Part shown: positions 45,332 through 54,138 of the stretch, piece after piece
How positions within the stretch are numbered: position 1 is the first letter of the stretch
How the letters are laid out: each line of letters opens with the position of its first letter
Assembly: GCF_900142235.1 (NCBI RefSeq)
Contig: NZ_FRAE01000010.1
Location: 1 to 64,000 of the forward strand
DNA from: Tepidibacter formicigenes DSM 15518
GTDB lineage: Bacteria; Bacillota; Clostridia; Peptostreptococcales; Peptostreptococcaceae
Direction: 5' to 3'
DNA: 64,000 nt
Made by a program: the position numbers and the translations under genes
Notes under the pieces: model-generated
Seen by the model: the letters and a program-made list of their open reading frames with translations, nothing else
Databases searched by the model: none
What the model was told of the DNA's origin: nothing

Positions 45332-47146
45332 TTGACAAACATAACTAATATAAACGATACAACTTATAGATACGAATTACTTCTTCATGCTATAGATTTT
45401 TTTACTCAAAGATTTAACTTAGATCAATTAAGCAACTATGCTTTTAAATTTTCAAATGAACTTTTAAACTTAGATTCATCCGCTTTGTTTATAAAAGAAA
45501 ATGAAGAATTTGTAATGAAAAAAGTAAAATCATACAATATTGATAATTATAAAATAAAAAACTCTTTAAATCTTCAAAACATAGCTACTTTTCACGGAAA
45601 TATAATAATGTCTAATTTTGAAAATTTTTTCAAAAAAAAAGACATAAACAAATTTAATACAAAACTAATTATACCTCTTATAATAGATGAGTTGTTATAT
45701 GGGTTCATTATATCTAACGGAAAAAGTCAAGGTAACTTTGAAGAAGATGATTATATAATATGCTATGCCCTCATGAGACTTATTAATAATTGTCTTGAAA
45801 ATATTAAACATATTTCAGATCTTCAGTATAAAAATAAGCAACTTGATAGGAAAATTTTCAATTTATTTGCAATAAATCACAGTTCAAAAACACTTTTGTC
45901 TGAGTTAAATTTACAAAACTTATATTTTATAGCAACTGATATTTTTAGTGAAATAACAACAAGCAAAGTCACTTCCTTCGGGCTTTATGATGATATATCT
46001 AAAAAAATAAATATTTTAGGTTACAAAAATGTATCTAATTTCTCAAAATATTATACACAAATAGACGTCCATACAAATGTATATAATAGCAATAAAATAG
46101 TTTTAGACTTTAATTCTGATCTTAATTTAATAAAATCAATATTCATAAATTGGGAAGAATTTGTAAAACTAAACACTAAATATATAGTTTTATTAGTAAA
46201 AAATTCCATTCTAGGGATAGTTACTTTAAGCGAGTCTGTAAACGAATCTATATATGATAAGTCTACTTTCGAACTTATAGAATCTTTAGCTTCTTTTACC
46301 TATATAGCCCTTTCAAATGCAATATTGTTTAAAAAAGTAAAAGAACAAAAAAAAGTCATAGAAAAAAAATTCAATACATTATCTAAACTAAACAATTTAA
46401 TAAAAAATATAAACAGTTGCCTAAGTATAGAAGAATTATGCTCGTTAACTTTGAAAACTCTCAAAATATCTTTTGGAATAAAAAAGGGATTTATTGCTTT
46501 TAAAAATAATAATTCCTATGCCATTCAAACAAGTATAGGATTCTCAAGTAAAAAAAATACTTTCATCCTTAACGAAAATTGGAATGATACTTATTCTTCG
46601 GAAACAATATATTATTTTTCTAAAGACAACTTAAAAAAATTCTTTAAGGATGAAATGCTAGATACCTTTGGTAGTACAAACTGTTTAGTAATATCTCCTA
46701 TTACAATAGATAATTATTTTTCATTTGAATTAAATCCACCTATAGGATATTTAGTTATTCTAGAAACTCAAAACAGCCTACAAGAAGAAGACATATTACT
46801 AATAGATACCATAGCAAAAAATATATCTCCTATAATTAATCAAATGAATATTGTTTTAAATTTAAAAGAATATTATGTAGAAGACACTAGAAAAAAATTC
46901 TTAAATAACTTAAAATCTAAATTTGAAGATAAACAAAAATATCTTATTGACTTCAATTTATACTATAAAAAAATAGAGAAACATCCTTTTAAAAAATTAA
47001 ATTTAGTTCAATTTTCTCAATTTGATTACTATTTAATAGATAATTATATTTTTATAATTAGCTATGATGATTTAGATTACTTAGATTTATATAAAGTAGA
47101 CAATATTAACAATATAGATGATGTTATTAATTTTAATTATAAATAA
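45332..47146 (+). CDS. Multi-GAF-domain protein, partner of the FapA-like protein
   Basis: This 604-residue cytoplasmic protein appears to hold three GAF-like domains (~15-160, ~185-330, ~355-500) joined by helical linkers (LKNINSCLSIEELCSLTL is typical of a GAF entry helix), then a diverged C-terminal domain. No kinase, GGDEF or output motif is present, so it may be a ligand-sensing scaffold. It starts at TTG behind AAAGGTGGTG. The pairing with the FapA-like gene suggests a physical complex. Its end overlaps the convergent mscS gene by 10 bases. No specific function is claimed. Confidence 0.75.
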   Translation: MTNITNINDTTYRYELLLHAIDFFTQRFNLDQLSNYAFKFSNELLNLDSSALFIKENEEFVMKKVKSYNIDNYKIKNSLNLQNIATFHGNIIMSNFENFFKKKDINKFNTKLIIPLIIDELLYGFIISNGKSQGNFEEDDYIICYALMRLINNCLENIKHISDLQYKNKQLDRKIFNLFAINHSSKTLLSELNLQNLYFIATDIFSEITTSKVTSFGLYDDISKKINILGYKNVSNFSKYYTQIDVHTNVYNSNKIVLDFNSDLNLIKSIFINWEEFVKLNTKYIVLLVKNSILGIVTLSESVNESIYDKSTFELIESLASFTYIALSNAILFKKVKEQKKVIEKKFNTLSKLNNLIKNINSCLSIEELCSLTLKTLKISFGIKKGFIAFKNNNSYAIQTSIGFSSKKNTFILNENWNDTYSSETIYYFSKDNLKKFFKDEMLDTFGSTNCLVISPITIDNYFSFELNPPIGYLVILETQNSLQEEDILLIDTIAKNISPIINQMNIVLNLKEYYVEDTRKKFLNNLKSKFEDKQKYLIDFNLYYKKIEKHPFKKLNLVQFSQFDYYLIDNYIFIISYDDLDYLDLYKVDNINNIDDVINFNYK

Positions 47147-47973
47147 TTATCATATTCATCTAAATTAATATTAACTCTTTTTGGGTAAGCTATCTTTATT
47201 CCTTTTTCTTTAAATTTGAGAAGAATATTTAACCTTGCATCTTTTGATATACTCCAGTATTTAAAAGGTTCTACAACTCCAGTTATTGTATATTGAGCTC
47301 CTATACTATCTTTATATATATCTGTTACTCCATATACTTTAAATGGATTTGATGGTTCTTTCATCATATTTTTTACTAAAAACTCTTTATATTTTTCATT
47401 TAAAATTACACATACTTCTTCTAATGCCTGTATTACTAAATTAGGATCACTTTCATAAGATACTCTAACATGTATTATCACTCTCATCTTTTTCCTACTA
47501 TAATTCATAATAGATTTTATTTCACCGTTTGGCAAACTTATTCTCCTTAAATCCCAGTCTCTTATGCTAATACTTCTAAGCCCTATTTCTTCAACAGTCC
47601 CTCTAAACCTTTCATTTATTAACACATAGTCTCCTACCTTCATTTGTTTTTCAAACAATATAAAAAAACCATTTAATATGTCTTTTATTAAACTTTGAGA
47701 TGCAAACCCTGCCACCAACCCAAATAGTCCAGCACCAGTTAAAATAGTTGATTGATTAAAATCAATTATTCCATATTCCTTTAGAATCAATATACATGCT
47801 GTAAAAAATGATAAATAATAAGAAATTGAAACTATAATACTTATTACTGTTCTTTCATACTGAACATCAAATCTAGTTATATCAAATATCTTTTTAGTTA
47901 TATATTTGATAAATCTTATAAATATATAACTAACTATTACTATTGTTATGCTTTTAATAAATTTGTTCATCAT
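47137..47973 (-). CDS. MscS-family mechanosensitive channel
   Basis: This 278-residue protein has three N-terminal helices; the pore helix with GAGLFGLVAGFASQSLIKDILNGFFILFEKQMKVGDYV is the MscS signature, followed by the beta domain and C-terminal alpha/beta domain. It opens under hypo-osmotic shock. TAGGAGA precedes two adjacent ATG codons, either of which may start translation. Confidence 0.93.
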   Translation of the reverse strand: MMNKFIKSITIVIVSYIFIRFIKYITKKIFDITRFDVQYERTVISIIVSISYYLSFFTACILILKEYGIIDFNQSTILTGAGLFGLVAGFASQSLIKDILNGFFILFEKQMKVGDYVLINERFRGTVEEIGLRSISIRDWDLRRISLPNGEIKSIMNYSRKKMRVIIHVRVSYESDPNLVIQALEEVCVILNEKYKEFLVKNMMKEPSNPFKVYGVTDIYKDSIGAQYTITGVVEPFKYWSISKDARLNILLKFKEKGIKIAYPKRVNINLDEYDNYL

Positions 47974-48069
47974 TTTCTCCTATATTTAATATTATAAAAA
48001 TATTTTTTAGAATCATTATCACTAGAATTATTACCACATCAATAAATTAGTATACTTAATTATAAGCAT

Positions 48070-48217
48070 AAAAAAATTCGCTTCATGCTATCGCATGGCT
48101 CATGTCGCCAACGAGTCCTAACGGACTCCGTTGCTCAAAATAGTTGATGATGTAGTGCTTTTAGCAATGTTATCCATAATTCAAAAGGATTATAATTTCC
48201 TATTCATTATAAAAAAA
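48070..48217 (-). repeat. Intergenic repeat copy C (full length)
   Basis: Nearly identical to copy B over the first ~75 bases, with both hairpins, and to copy B2 over the last ~45 bases (TTCAAAAGGATTATAATTTC). On the minus strand it begins directly at the T run of the terminator that follows the small Spo0E-like gene. Confidence 0.85.
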
Positions 48218-48247
48218 GAAACGATTATAAATATCGTTTCTTTTTTT
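48211..48247 (-). terminator. Terminator after the small Spo0E-like gene
   Basis: AAAGAAACGAT/ATCGTTTCTTTTTTT hairpin on the minus strand. Confidence 0.8.
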
Positions 48248-48252
48248 AATAG

Positions 48253-48417
48253 TTAAAAATGTTTTAACTTTAAATATTCATTTATAAGTTCATCTATTTT
48301 CCCACTAGTAACTTGAATTTCTTCCTTGAATATATCTGGATATTCTATATATCTATTAATTTCTTCTCTCAAATCCTCTATACTTTTCTTTAATTTTACC
48401 AAATTGTTACTTTCCAT
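48253..48417 (-). CDS. Small Spo0E-like aspartyl-phosphate phosphatase
   Basis: This 54-residue protein has helix-loop-helix character: LVKLKKSIEDLREEINRYIE and VTSGKIDELINEYLK. The second helix carries the Spo0E-type S-x-x-[LI]-D-x-L-I-x-x-Y motif (SGKIDELINEY). Such proteins dephosphorylate Spo0A~P. GTGGTGAT precedes the ATG at 48417 and a strong terminator follows. Together with the gene at 18114 it makes two Spo0E-like genes in the window. Confidence 0.8.
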   Translation of the reverse strand: MESNNLVKLKKSIEDLREEINRYIEYPDIFKEEIQVTSGKIDELINEYLKLKHF

Positions 48418-48550
48418 ATTTATCACCACTTAGTTAGTCATATTTAAAATATACTTTTATTCCTAATCGTATTTTATCAAAAGAAATAAATATATGTCAA
48501 TGTATAAAATATAAATAATATTCAACATATAGAATAAATATTCATTTTGA

Positions 48551-49471
48551 TTAATAGGATATATTGTCTACTTCTTTATTTTCTCCTAAAATTTTTATAT
48601 ACATTTTATGAGGAAGACACGCTATAATTTCTCCTTTTCTATCTATAAAGCCTGTTTTTACACATATTTTATCATAACAATCAGCATCTATTATTTCCAC
48701 TCCTCCATCATGAATATAAACATAATTATATCCATGTTCAGTATTCACTTTAATTTTTTCTTTATATTCCTTATCTTTAATTAAAACCTTCTTGTAAATT
48801 TTACCTTCTACAACTATTTCAAGCCATTTACTAGACACATCATTTCTATCTTCTAAATTAATAATATATACAGATCCCAAACTTCCAATTATAAGAATAG
48901 TTATTAAAATTATATCCATTTTTTTAAAAGTTCCTATTTTAGGTCTATTATTTTTTATATTTATAACATTGTAAATATTTTTATTATACGTTATAAATCT
49001 ACAAACCAATCCTATAAATAATCCTGTTGGTATAGATGATAATAAGAGTATAGGCAAATATATAAATATACCTTTATTTTGTATTATAATAGATGCCATT
49101 ATTAACTGTCCTATATTATGAAATATAGAGCCTATTATACTTACCCCTATTAAACTATAATTAATTTTATTTAATCTTAGGGTAATACTCATCATAATTA
49201 AGCTTAAAATTCCACCAGTTATACTATATAAAAAAGCTGATAATCCTCCCGAAAACATAGATGCCATTATTATACGTGTAATTAATACTATAAAAGTGTC
49301 TTTAAAACCTAAAAAAATTAATGCTATCAAAGTTATTATATTAGATAGTCCTAATTTAGCCCCAGGTGCTACTGCTATAAAAGGATTAGGTATATATGAT
49401 TCTACTATATACAAAACTAAACTTTGCGCTACTAATATTGACATAAATATTAGCTTTTTTGTGTTTTTCAT
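48551..49471 (-). CDS. Fusion of a Gx transporter domain and a NusG-II domain
   Basis: This 306-residue protein has two parts. Residues ~1-170 form a Gx-transporter/heptaprenyl diphosphate synthase component I-like membrane domain (VAPGAKLGLSNIITLIALIFLGFKDTFIVLITRI), with about five helices. A further helix (~188-206) leads into a NusG domain II-like region (~215-300) with the HDGGVEIIDADCYDKICVKTG...IIACLPHKMYIKI signature. The two parts are usually separate neighbouring genes; here the join is continuous with no stop codon. AGGAGGT supports the start. Function is unknown; such genes often sit near Rnf or quinone biosynthesis loci. Confidence 0.82.
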   Translation of the reverse strand: MKNTKKLIFMSILVAQSLVLYIVESYIPNPFIAVAPGAKLGLSNIITLIALIFLGFKDTFIVLITRIIMASMFSGGLSAFLYSITGGILSLIMMSITLRLNKINYSLIGVSIIGSIFHNIGQLIMASIIIQNKGIFIYLPILLLSSIPTGLFIGLVCRFITYNKNIYNVINIKNNRPKIGTFKKMDIILITILIIGSLGSVYIINLEDRNDVSSKWLEIVVEGKIYKKVLIKDKEYKEKIKVNTEHGYNYVYIHDGGVEIIDADCYDKICVKTGFIDRKGEIIACLPHKMYIKILGENKEVDNISY

Positions 49472-49554
49472 AAATACCTCCTAATTTTAAATATTTCTAA
49501 TAACTATTATACTTTAAAAAAAATAATATACATATAAAAATATTAATTTATACA

Positions 49555-49586
49555 AAAAAAGACAACACAAATTTGTGTTGTCTTTA
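49555..49586. terminator. Terminator after the PfoR-like EIIC gene
   Basis: Perfect palindrome AAAGACAACACAAATTTGTG continuing TTGTCTTT, with A and T runs on each side, after the stop at 49598. Confidence 0.8.
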
Positions 49587-49597
49587 AAATCATTTTA

Positions 49598-50638
49598 TTA
49601 TGCAACAGCTTCTTCTTTTTGAGATGTTCCTCTCACTTCTTCAACTGTTCTAATTTTATAATTTTTAAATATTATTGAACCTAAGAATCCTGATAGTGCT
49701 CCTGCAAGTGCACAAAGTACAGCTGCTATAGTAACAGTTTTAGGATTATTAAATCCATACATAACCATAAGTCCTGCTATTGGAGTTGCTGTTCCTGTTG
49801 CATTATTTATTAATCCAAATTGAGATACTATAATACCTGCTAATCCTCCTCCTATAAAGTTAGTTACATAAACAGGAATAGGATTCGCTGAAATTAAATC
49901 AGCTTGAGTCAGTGGTTCAATAGCAACTGCTATAGTTGTACTTCTATCGCCAAATTTCATTCTATCAAAGAATACATAGTTCATAAATGAAGAACCCATA
50001 ACAGAAAGAGCTCCTATAGCCATTGGAAGTCCTTTAAGTCCAAGCATAGCAGTTAATGCCATGGAACTTAAAGGAGCAGTAGCAACAACTGTAATAACCC
50101 CACCTAAAATGAATCCCATTATTATAGGACTACTATTTGCAGCTGAAGTTATTATTCCACCTATATTTAGTAATGTAGCATCTACTACAGGAGTAGCAAA
50201 GTTACCTATTAATCTAGCAAGCGGTGCTACAAACGCAACACATACTATTAAATCTAATCCAGCTGGTACTTTTTCTTCTATCTTTGGTACTATAAACGAA
50301 AGTAAATATCCAGCAAGAAAACCTGGTAATATGCCAAGACCTGCACAAGCTGCTCCAATTAATACAGCATAAACTGGACTAACACCTAAAGCTAATGGTA
50401 CAAGTGTAGCAGCTGCTGCTCCACCCATGCCTCCTGAAGCAAGTCCTGTTTCTTTTAATAATTTTATATGTAACATATCTCCACCAACATAGCTTTGGAA
50501 AGCCTCTACAAGAAAGCTTGCCACCGCTGCATCAGCTAACGCTCCCATGGCCTTCATTCCCTTTGGAGCTTTTAAACTAAATAATGAAAAAAGCGATAAA
50601 CAAAATAATAGCAAAATCGTTCCTTTAATTAGTTCCAT
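49598..50638 (-). CDS. PTS EIIC-type membrane protein (PfoR-like)
   Basis: This 346-residue membrane protein of about ten helices resembles the PTS_EIIC_2 family, including PfoR of Clostridium perfringens. It is Gly/Ala-rich (KETGLASGGMGGAAAATLVPLALG) and has no EIIA or EIIB domain. Substrate and regulatory role are unknown. AAGGAGGT precedes the ATG. It is divergent from an XRE-cupin regulator gene, which is a likely controller. Confidence 0.83.
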   Translation of the reverse strand: MELIKGTILLLFCLSLFSLFSLKAPKGMKAMGALADAAVASFLVEAFQSYVGGDMLHIKLLKETGLASGGMGGAAAATLVPLALGVSPVYAVLIGAACAGLGILPGFLAGYLLSFIVPKIEEKVPAGLDLIVCVAFVAPLARLIGNFATPVVDATLLNIGGIITSAANSSPIIMGFILGGVITVVATAPLSSMALTAMLGLKGLPMAIGALSVMGSSFMNYVFFDRMKFGDRSTTIAVAIEPLTQADLISANPIPVYVTNFIGGGLAGIIVSQFGLINNATGTATPIAGLMVMYGFNNPKTVTIAAVLCALAGALSGFLGSIIFKNYKIRTVEEVRGTSQKEEAVA

Positions 50639-51068
50639 TAAACTTACCTCCTTAATTATATTAGAATCATAATTATAATAAAAATAAATTTATCAAATAC
50701 GCGATTTTCAACATTTTCCGCGTATAAAAGCACAGTTCTTAGTATATCAAATTTTTTTATAATGTCTATACTTTTTTTCATTTTTTTATTATTTTTTTCA
50801 CAATATCGAAATCGAACTTCAGTTAAAAACTAGTATTTTGAACAAGTGTAACACTTTCATTTTTGTATTTTTCAAATTTTCTTAATTTTAATATTGTTAT
50901 TCATGAATTTTTTTTCATTATATCGAAATAAATATTTCATTGTATTTAATAAATCTTTATATCTTAAACAGTATAAAGAAATTTAATTATTTATAGATAT
51001 TCCTATTTTATGTTATAATTTATTTATTAAATAATTATAACAACAATAAATCACAAAAGGAGAGTGCA
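50639..51068. other. Divergent control region between the PfoR-like EIIC gene and the XRE-cupin gene
   Basis: This 430-base AT-rich region has an inverted repeat ATACGCG-N15-CGCGTAT at 50697-50725 just after the predicted EIIC start of transcription, and a palindrome AAGTGTAACACTT at 50844-50856. ATATCGAAAT occurs twice near 50803 and 50921. These are candidate operators. No ORF that I can support is present. Confidence 0.5.
50741..50768 (-). promoter_or_regulatory. Sigma-A-type promoter of the PfoR-like EIIC gene
   Basis: TAGACA, a 16-base spacer and TATACT on the minus strand, about 100 bases before the ATG. Confidence 0.6.
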
Positions 51069-51602
51069 ATGGAGTTAGGGGAAAAAATTAAATATTTTAG
51101 AAAGAAAAAAGGACTAACTATAAAAGAATTATCTGAACTTACAAATTTATCTATAGGGTTTATAAGTAATTTAGAAAGAAATTTAAATAGCCCTTCTGTA
51201 AGTAATTTACAACAAATATGTGAAGTTCTCGGAATAAATTTAATGGAAATTTTACAATCTACTAGCGAAAAGGATTTTATAATTCGAAAAAATGAAAGAA
51301 AAGAAATATTTACTACAGAAGATAACAAAATAAAATTCAAAATGTTAACTAATGGTAATAAAGAGTTAAATGGGATTTCTATTTCTATTGAAGGAAATAG
51401 TGAATATAGTGATATTTCCTGGGGACATAATTATGACGAACTTGGAGTAGTTGTAAAAGGATCTCTTGAAATACAAATAGATAATGAAACATACTTATTA
51501 AATGAAGGAGATAGTGTATATGTAAGTAAGTTTACCCCTCATAGATACAGAAATCCCTCTAATGAAACTAATATCACCTATTGGTTCTCTGTAAAAGAAT
51601 AA
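51069..51602 (+). CDS. XRE-family regulator with cupin domain
   Basis: This 177-residue protein has an N-terminal helix-turn-helix (residues ~5-60; KKGLTIKELSELTNLSIGFISNLERN) and a C-terminal cupin barrel (~100-175; GHNYDELGVVVKGSLEIQIDNETYLLNEGDSVYV). The family usually controls adjacent metabolism or transport genes and senses a small ligand in the cupin. AAGGAGAG precedes the ATG. The divergent EIIC gene is the natural target. Confidence 0.92.
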   Translation: MELGEKIKYFRKKKGLTIKELSELTNLSIGFISNLERNLNSPSVSNLQQICEVLGINLMEILQSTSEKDFIIRKNERKEIFTTEDNKIKFKMLTNGNKELNGISISIEGNSEYSDISWGHNYDELGVVVKGSLEIQIDNETYLLNEGDSVYVSKFTPHRYRNPSNETNITYWFSVKE

Positions 51603-51634
51603 AACCTACCGCTTTAGGCAGTAGGTTTTATTCT
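51601..51634. terminator. Bidirectional terminator between the XRE-cupin gene and ptsG
   Basis: AAAACCTAC/GTAGGTTTT hairpin between convergent genes. Confidence 0.75.
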
Positions 51635-51645
51635 TTTGCTTTTTA

Positions 51646-53658
51646 TTATTTTATAGTAACTATATTTTTATCTCCAGCTTTAACTTCTTTACCAACTTTA
51701 ACAGAAACACTTTCTCCTTCATTTAAGTTAGTAAATACTATAGGAGTAATTAAAGAAGCAGCCTTTTCTTTAACCTCTTTTAAATCAACCTTAAGTACTG
51801 GCTGTCCAGCTTTTACTTTATCTCCTTCTTTAGCTAAAGCTTCAAATCCTTTACCTTGTAAGTTAACAGTATCTATACCAAAATGAACTAAAATTTCTTG
51901 TCCATTGTCAGCTGTAAATCCTATAGCATGTTTTGTCGGGAAGAATGTAGTTATTACTCCATCTACAGGAGATACTACCTCTCCATTTGTTGGCTCTATA
52001 GCAAATCCATCACCCATTATTTTTTGAGAAAATACTTGATCTGGCACATCTTCTATATCTAAAATTTTACCATTTAATGGTGATACAAAATTTAATTCAC
52101 CACTAGTTACCGCTACCTCACTTTTCTTTTCATCAGCAGCAACTGGAGTTTTTCCTGACATAATATCTTTCATTTGACCTTTTAATGTTTCAGATCTTGG
52201 TCCAAATATAGCTTGTAAATTATTACCAACTTCAAGAACACCAGAAGCTCCTAAAGCTTTTAATTCATCTTTGTCAACCTTCTTTATATCATTAACTGTT
52301 ATTCTAAGTCTTGTTATACATGCATCTAATTTATTTATATTTTCTTTTCCACCTAGAGCTTTTACTATACCATAAGCAAGCTCTGTTCCTGATGTACTTT
52401 TAGTTTCTACTTCTTCTCCTTCTTCTTCTCTACCAGGAGTTTTTAAATTAAATGTTCTAATAGCAAATCTAAATCCAAAGTAGTAAAGAACTGCAAAACC
52501 TAATCCTACTAATATTACTAACCACCAAGCTGTTCTATTTGGAAGCACACCATATAATAAGAAATCTATAATACCACCAGAGAATGTCATACCTATTTTA
52601 ACACCTAATATATGCATTAACATAAATGATAATCCCGCAAATAAACAGTGTACTGCATATAAAACTGGTGCTACGAATAAGAAAGTAAATTCTATCGGCT
52701 CTGTAATACCTGTTAAGAAAGACGTAAGTGCCGCTGAAGCCATTATCCCTCCAACTAAAGCTTTCTTTTCAGGTTTAGCTTCGTGATACATAGCAAGTGC
52801 TGCTGCTGGAAGTCCAAACATCATGAATGGGAATTTACCAGTCATAAATGTACCTGCTGTTAATTCTACACCATCCTTTATTTGATTAAAGAATATAGCT
52901 TGATCTCCACGAACAAGTTGTCCTGCTTTAGTTGTATATTCTCCAAATTCAAACCAAAACGGTGAATAGAATATATGATGAAGTCCAAATGGTATTAATG
53001 ATCTTTCAATTACCCCAAACACAAAAGCTGCTAACGTTCTATTTGCATCTATCATACTATGAGAGAACCAGTTTAATCCATTTTGAACTGGAGGCCATAT
53101 AATTAACATTATAAATCCTAATATTAAAGCTGATACTGCAGTTATAATAGGAACAAATCTTTTCCCTGCAAAGAATCCTAAATAAGGAGGAAGTTCCATA
53201 TTATAATATTTTTTATACATCATTGCTGCTAAAACTCCAACAATAAGACCACCAAATACTCCTGTTTGAAGTGTTGGTATACCTAAAACACTTGCATAAG
53301 CTGGGCTAGTTCCTAGCATATCAGCTGTAATACCTTTTGCTGTTCCCATAGTAACATTCATTACTAAGAATCCTATAATCGCTGCAATCCCTGCAACTCC
53401 TTCTCCATCAGCAAGTCCTACTGCAACACCTACTGCAAATAATAATGCTAAATTTGCAAATACTATTCCACCTGCTTGTTCCATAACTTTAGCAATATTT
53501 TGAATTGCAGGCGCTCCTAAGAAAGTTAATTTAGCTAAAGTTGTTTCATTTTGCATTGCATTACCAAAAGCAAGAAGTAATCCCGCTGCAGGTAATATAG
53601 CAACCGGAAGCATCAATGCTTTACCTATTTGTTGTAAAACACCAAATATTTTCTTCAT
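51646..53658 (-). CDS. ptsG: Glucose-type PTS permease EIICBA
   Basis: This 670-residue protein has EIIC (~1-385, starts [25 protein letters not shown]), EIIB (~410-490, phospho-Cys in [16 protein letters not shown]) and EIIA (~510-670, phospho-His in [15 protein letters not shown]) fused in the order C-B-A. It imports and phosphorylates glucose, or N-acetylglucosamine in close relatives; the GlcT-type antiterminator leader favours glucose. AAAGGGG lies 8 bases before the ATG. Confidence 0.92.
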   Translation of the reverse strand: MKKIFGVLQQIGKALMLPVAILPAAGLLLAFGNAMQNETTLAKLTFLGAPAIQNIAKVMEQAGGIVFANLALLFAVGVAVGLADGEGVAGIAAIIGFLVMNVTMGTAKGITADMLGTSPAYASVLGIPTLQTGVFGGLIVGVLAAMMYKKYYNMELPPYLGFFAGKRFVPIITAVSALILGFIMLIIWPPVQNGLNWFSHSMIDANRTLAAFVFGVIERSLIPFGLHHIFYSPFWFEFGEYTTKAGQLVRGDQAIFFNQIKDGVELTAGTFMTGKFPFMMFGLPAAALAMYHEAKPEKKALVGGIMASAALTSFLTGITEPIEFTFLFVAPVLYAVHCLFAGLSFMLMHILGVKIGMTFSGGIIDFLLYGVLPNRTAWWLVILVGLGFAVLYYFGFRFAIRTFNLKTPGREEEGEEVETKSTSGTELAYGIVKALGGKENINKLDACITRLRITVNDIKKVDKDELKALGASGVLEVGNNLQAIFGPRSETLKGQMKDIMSGKTPVAADEKKSEVAVTSGELNFVSPLNGKILDIEDVPDQVFSQKIMGDGFAIEPTNGEVVSPVDGVITTFFPTKHAIGFTADNGQEILVHFGIDTVNLQGKGFEALAKEGDKVKAGQPVLKVDLKEVKEKAASLITPIVFTNLNEGESVSVKVGKEVKAGDKNIVTIK

Positions 53659-53734
53659 ACATTTTTCCCCTTTCCTGTAAAATAATTACATTAATTAAGA
53701 ATAATAATTTCTTTTAGTGTTTATGATTCTTAAG

Positions 53735-53857
53735 AAAAACAAAAGGCATGAGCAAAGTCCTAGATATACATAGTATCACATAGTATCCCTTATATGAATT
53801 TAAATAATTCATATAAGAACACCACTTTAATGTATACCCAAAACTTCTGCTCATGCC
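53735..53857 (-). terminator. Leader terminator of ptsG with a long loop
   Basis: GGCATGAGC (plus 53745-53753) pairs with GCTCATGCC (53849-53857), followed on the minus strand by TTTTGTTTTT. The ~95-base loop holds another hairpin (TTATATGAATT/AATTCATATAA). The 5' arm overlaps the antiterminator. Confidence 0.75.
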
Positions 53858-53876
53858 TGATCGAATCAGTAACACA
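53845..53876 (-). promoter_or_regulatory. GlcT-type antiterminator (RAT) in the ptsG leader
   Basis: The minus strand reads GTGTTACTGATTCGATCAGG followed by CATGAGC, essentially the Bacillus ptsG RAT bound by GlcT. It overlaps the terminator arm, so antitermination is expected when glucose PTS is active. No glcT gene is in the window. Confidence 0.82.
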
Positions 53877-53991
53877 CAAAATAAATTTTGAGTTATTAAT
53901 TTTCAATTAACTTTACATTGATAATAATAGCATAATTTAAAATGTTGTGCAACCGTTTTCTTTGAAATTTTTTATTTTTTTGTCGAAGAAA

Positions 53992-54022
53992 TAAAAAAAG
54001 CACCTCTTTTCAGAGATGCTTA
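53992..54022 (-). terminator. Terminator after the PAS-GGDEF-EAL gene
   Basis: AAGCA-CTCT/AGAG-TGCTT imperfect stem followed by seven T on the minus strand. Confidence 0.65.
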
Positions 54023-54138
54023 AAATTAAATTGTTGTATATATTTTATTTGTTTTCAACACTTTCTTCAATATTTTCAATTTGAATAAACATAAAAATAG
54101 GATATGTATTTATAAAAACTGTAAAATATGTAATTTAA

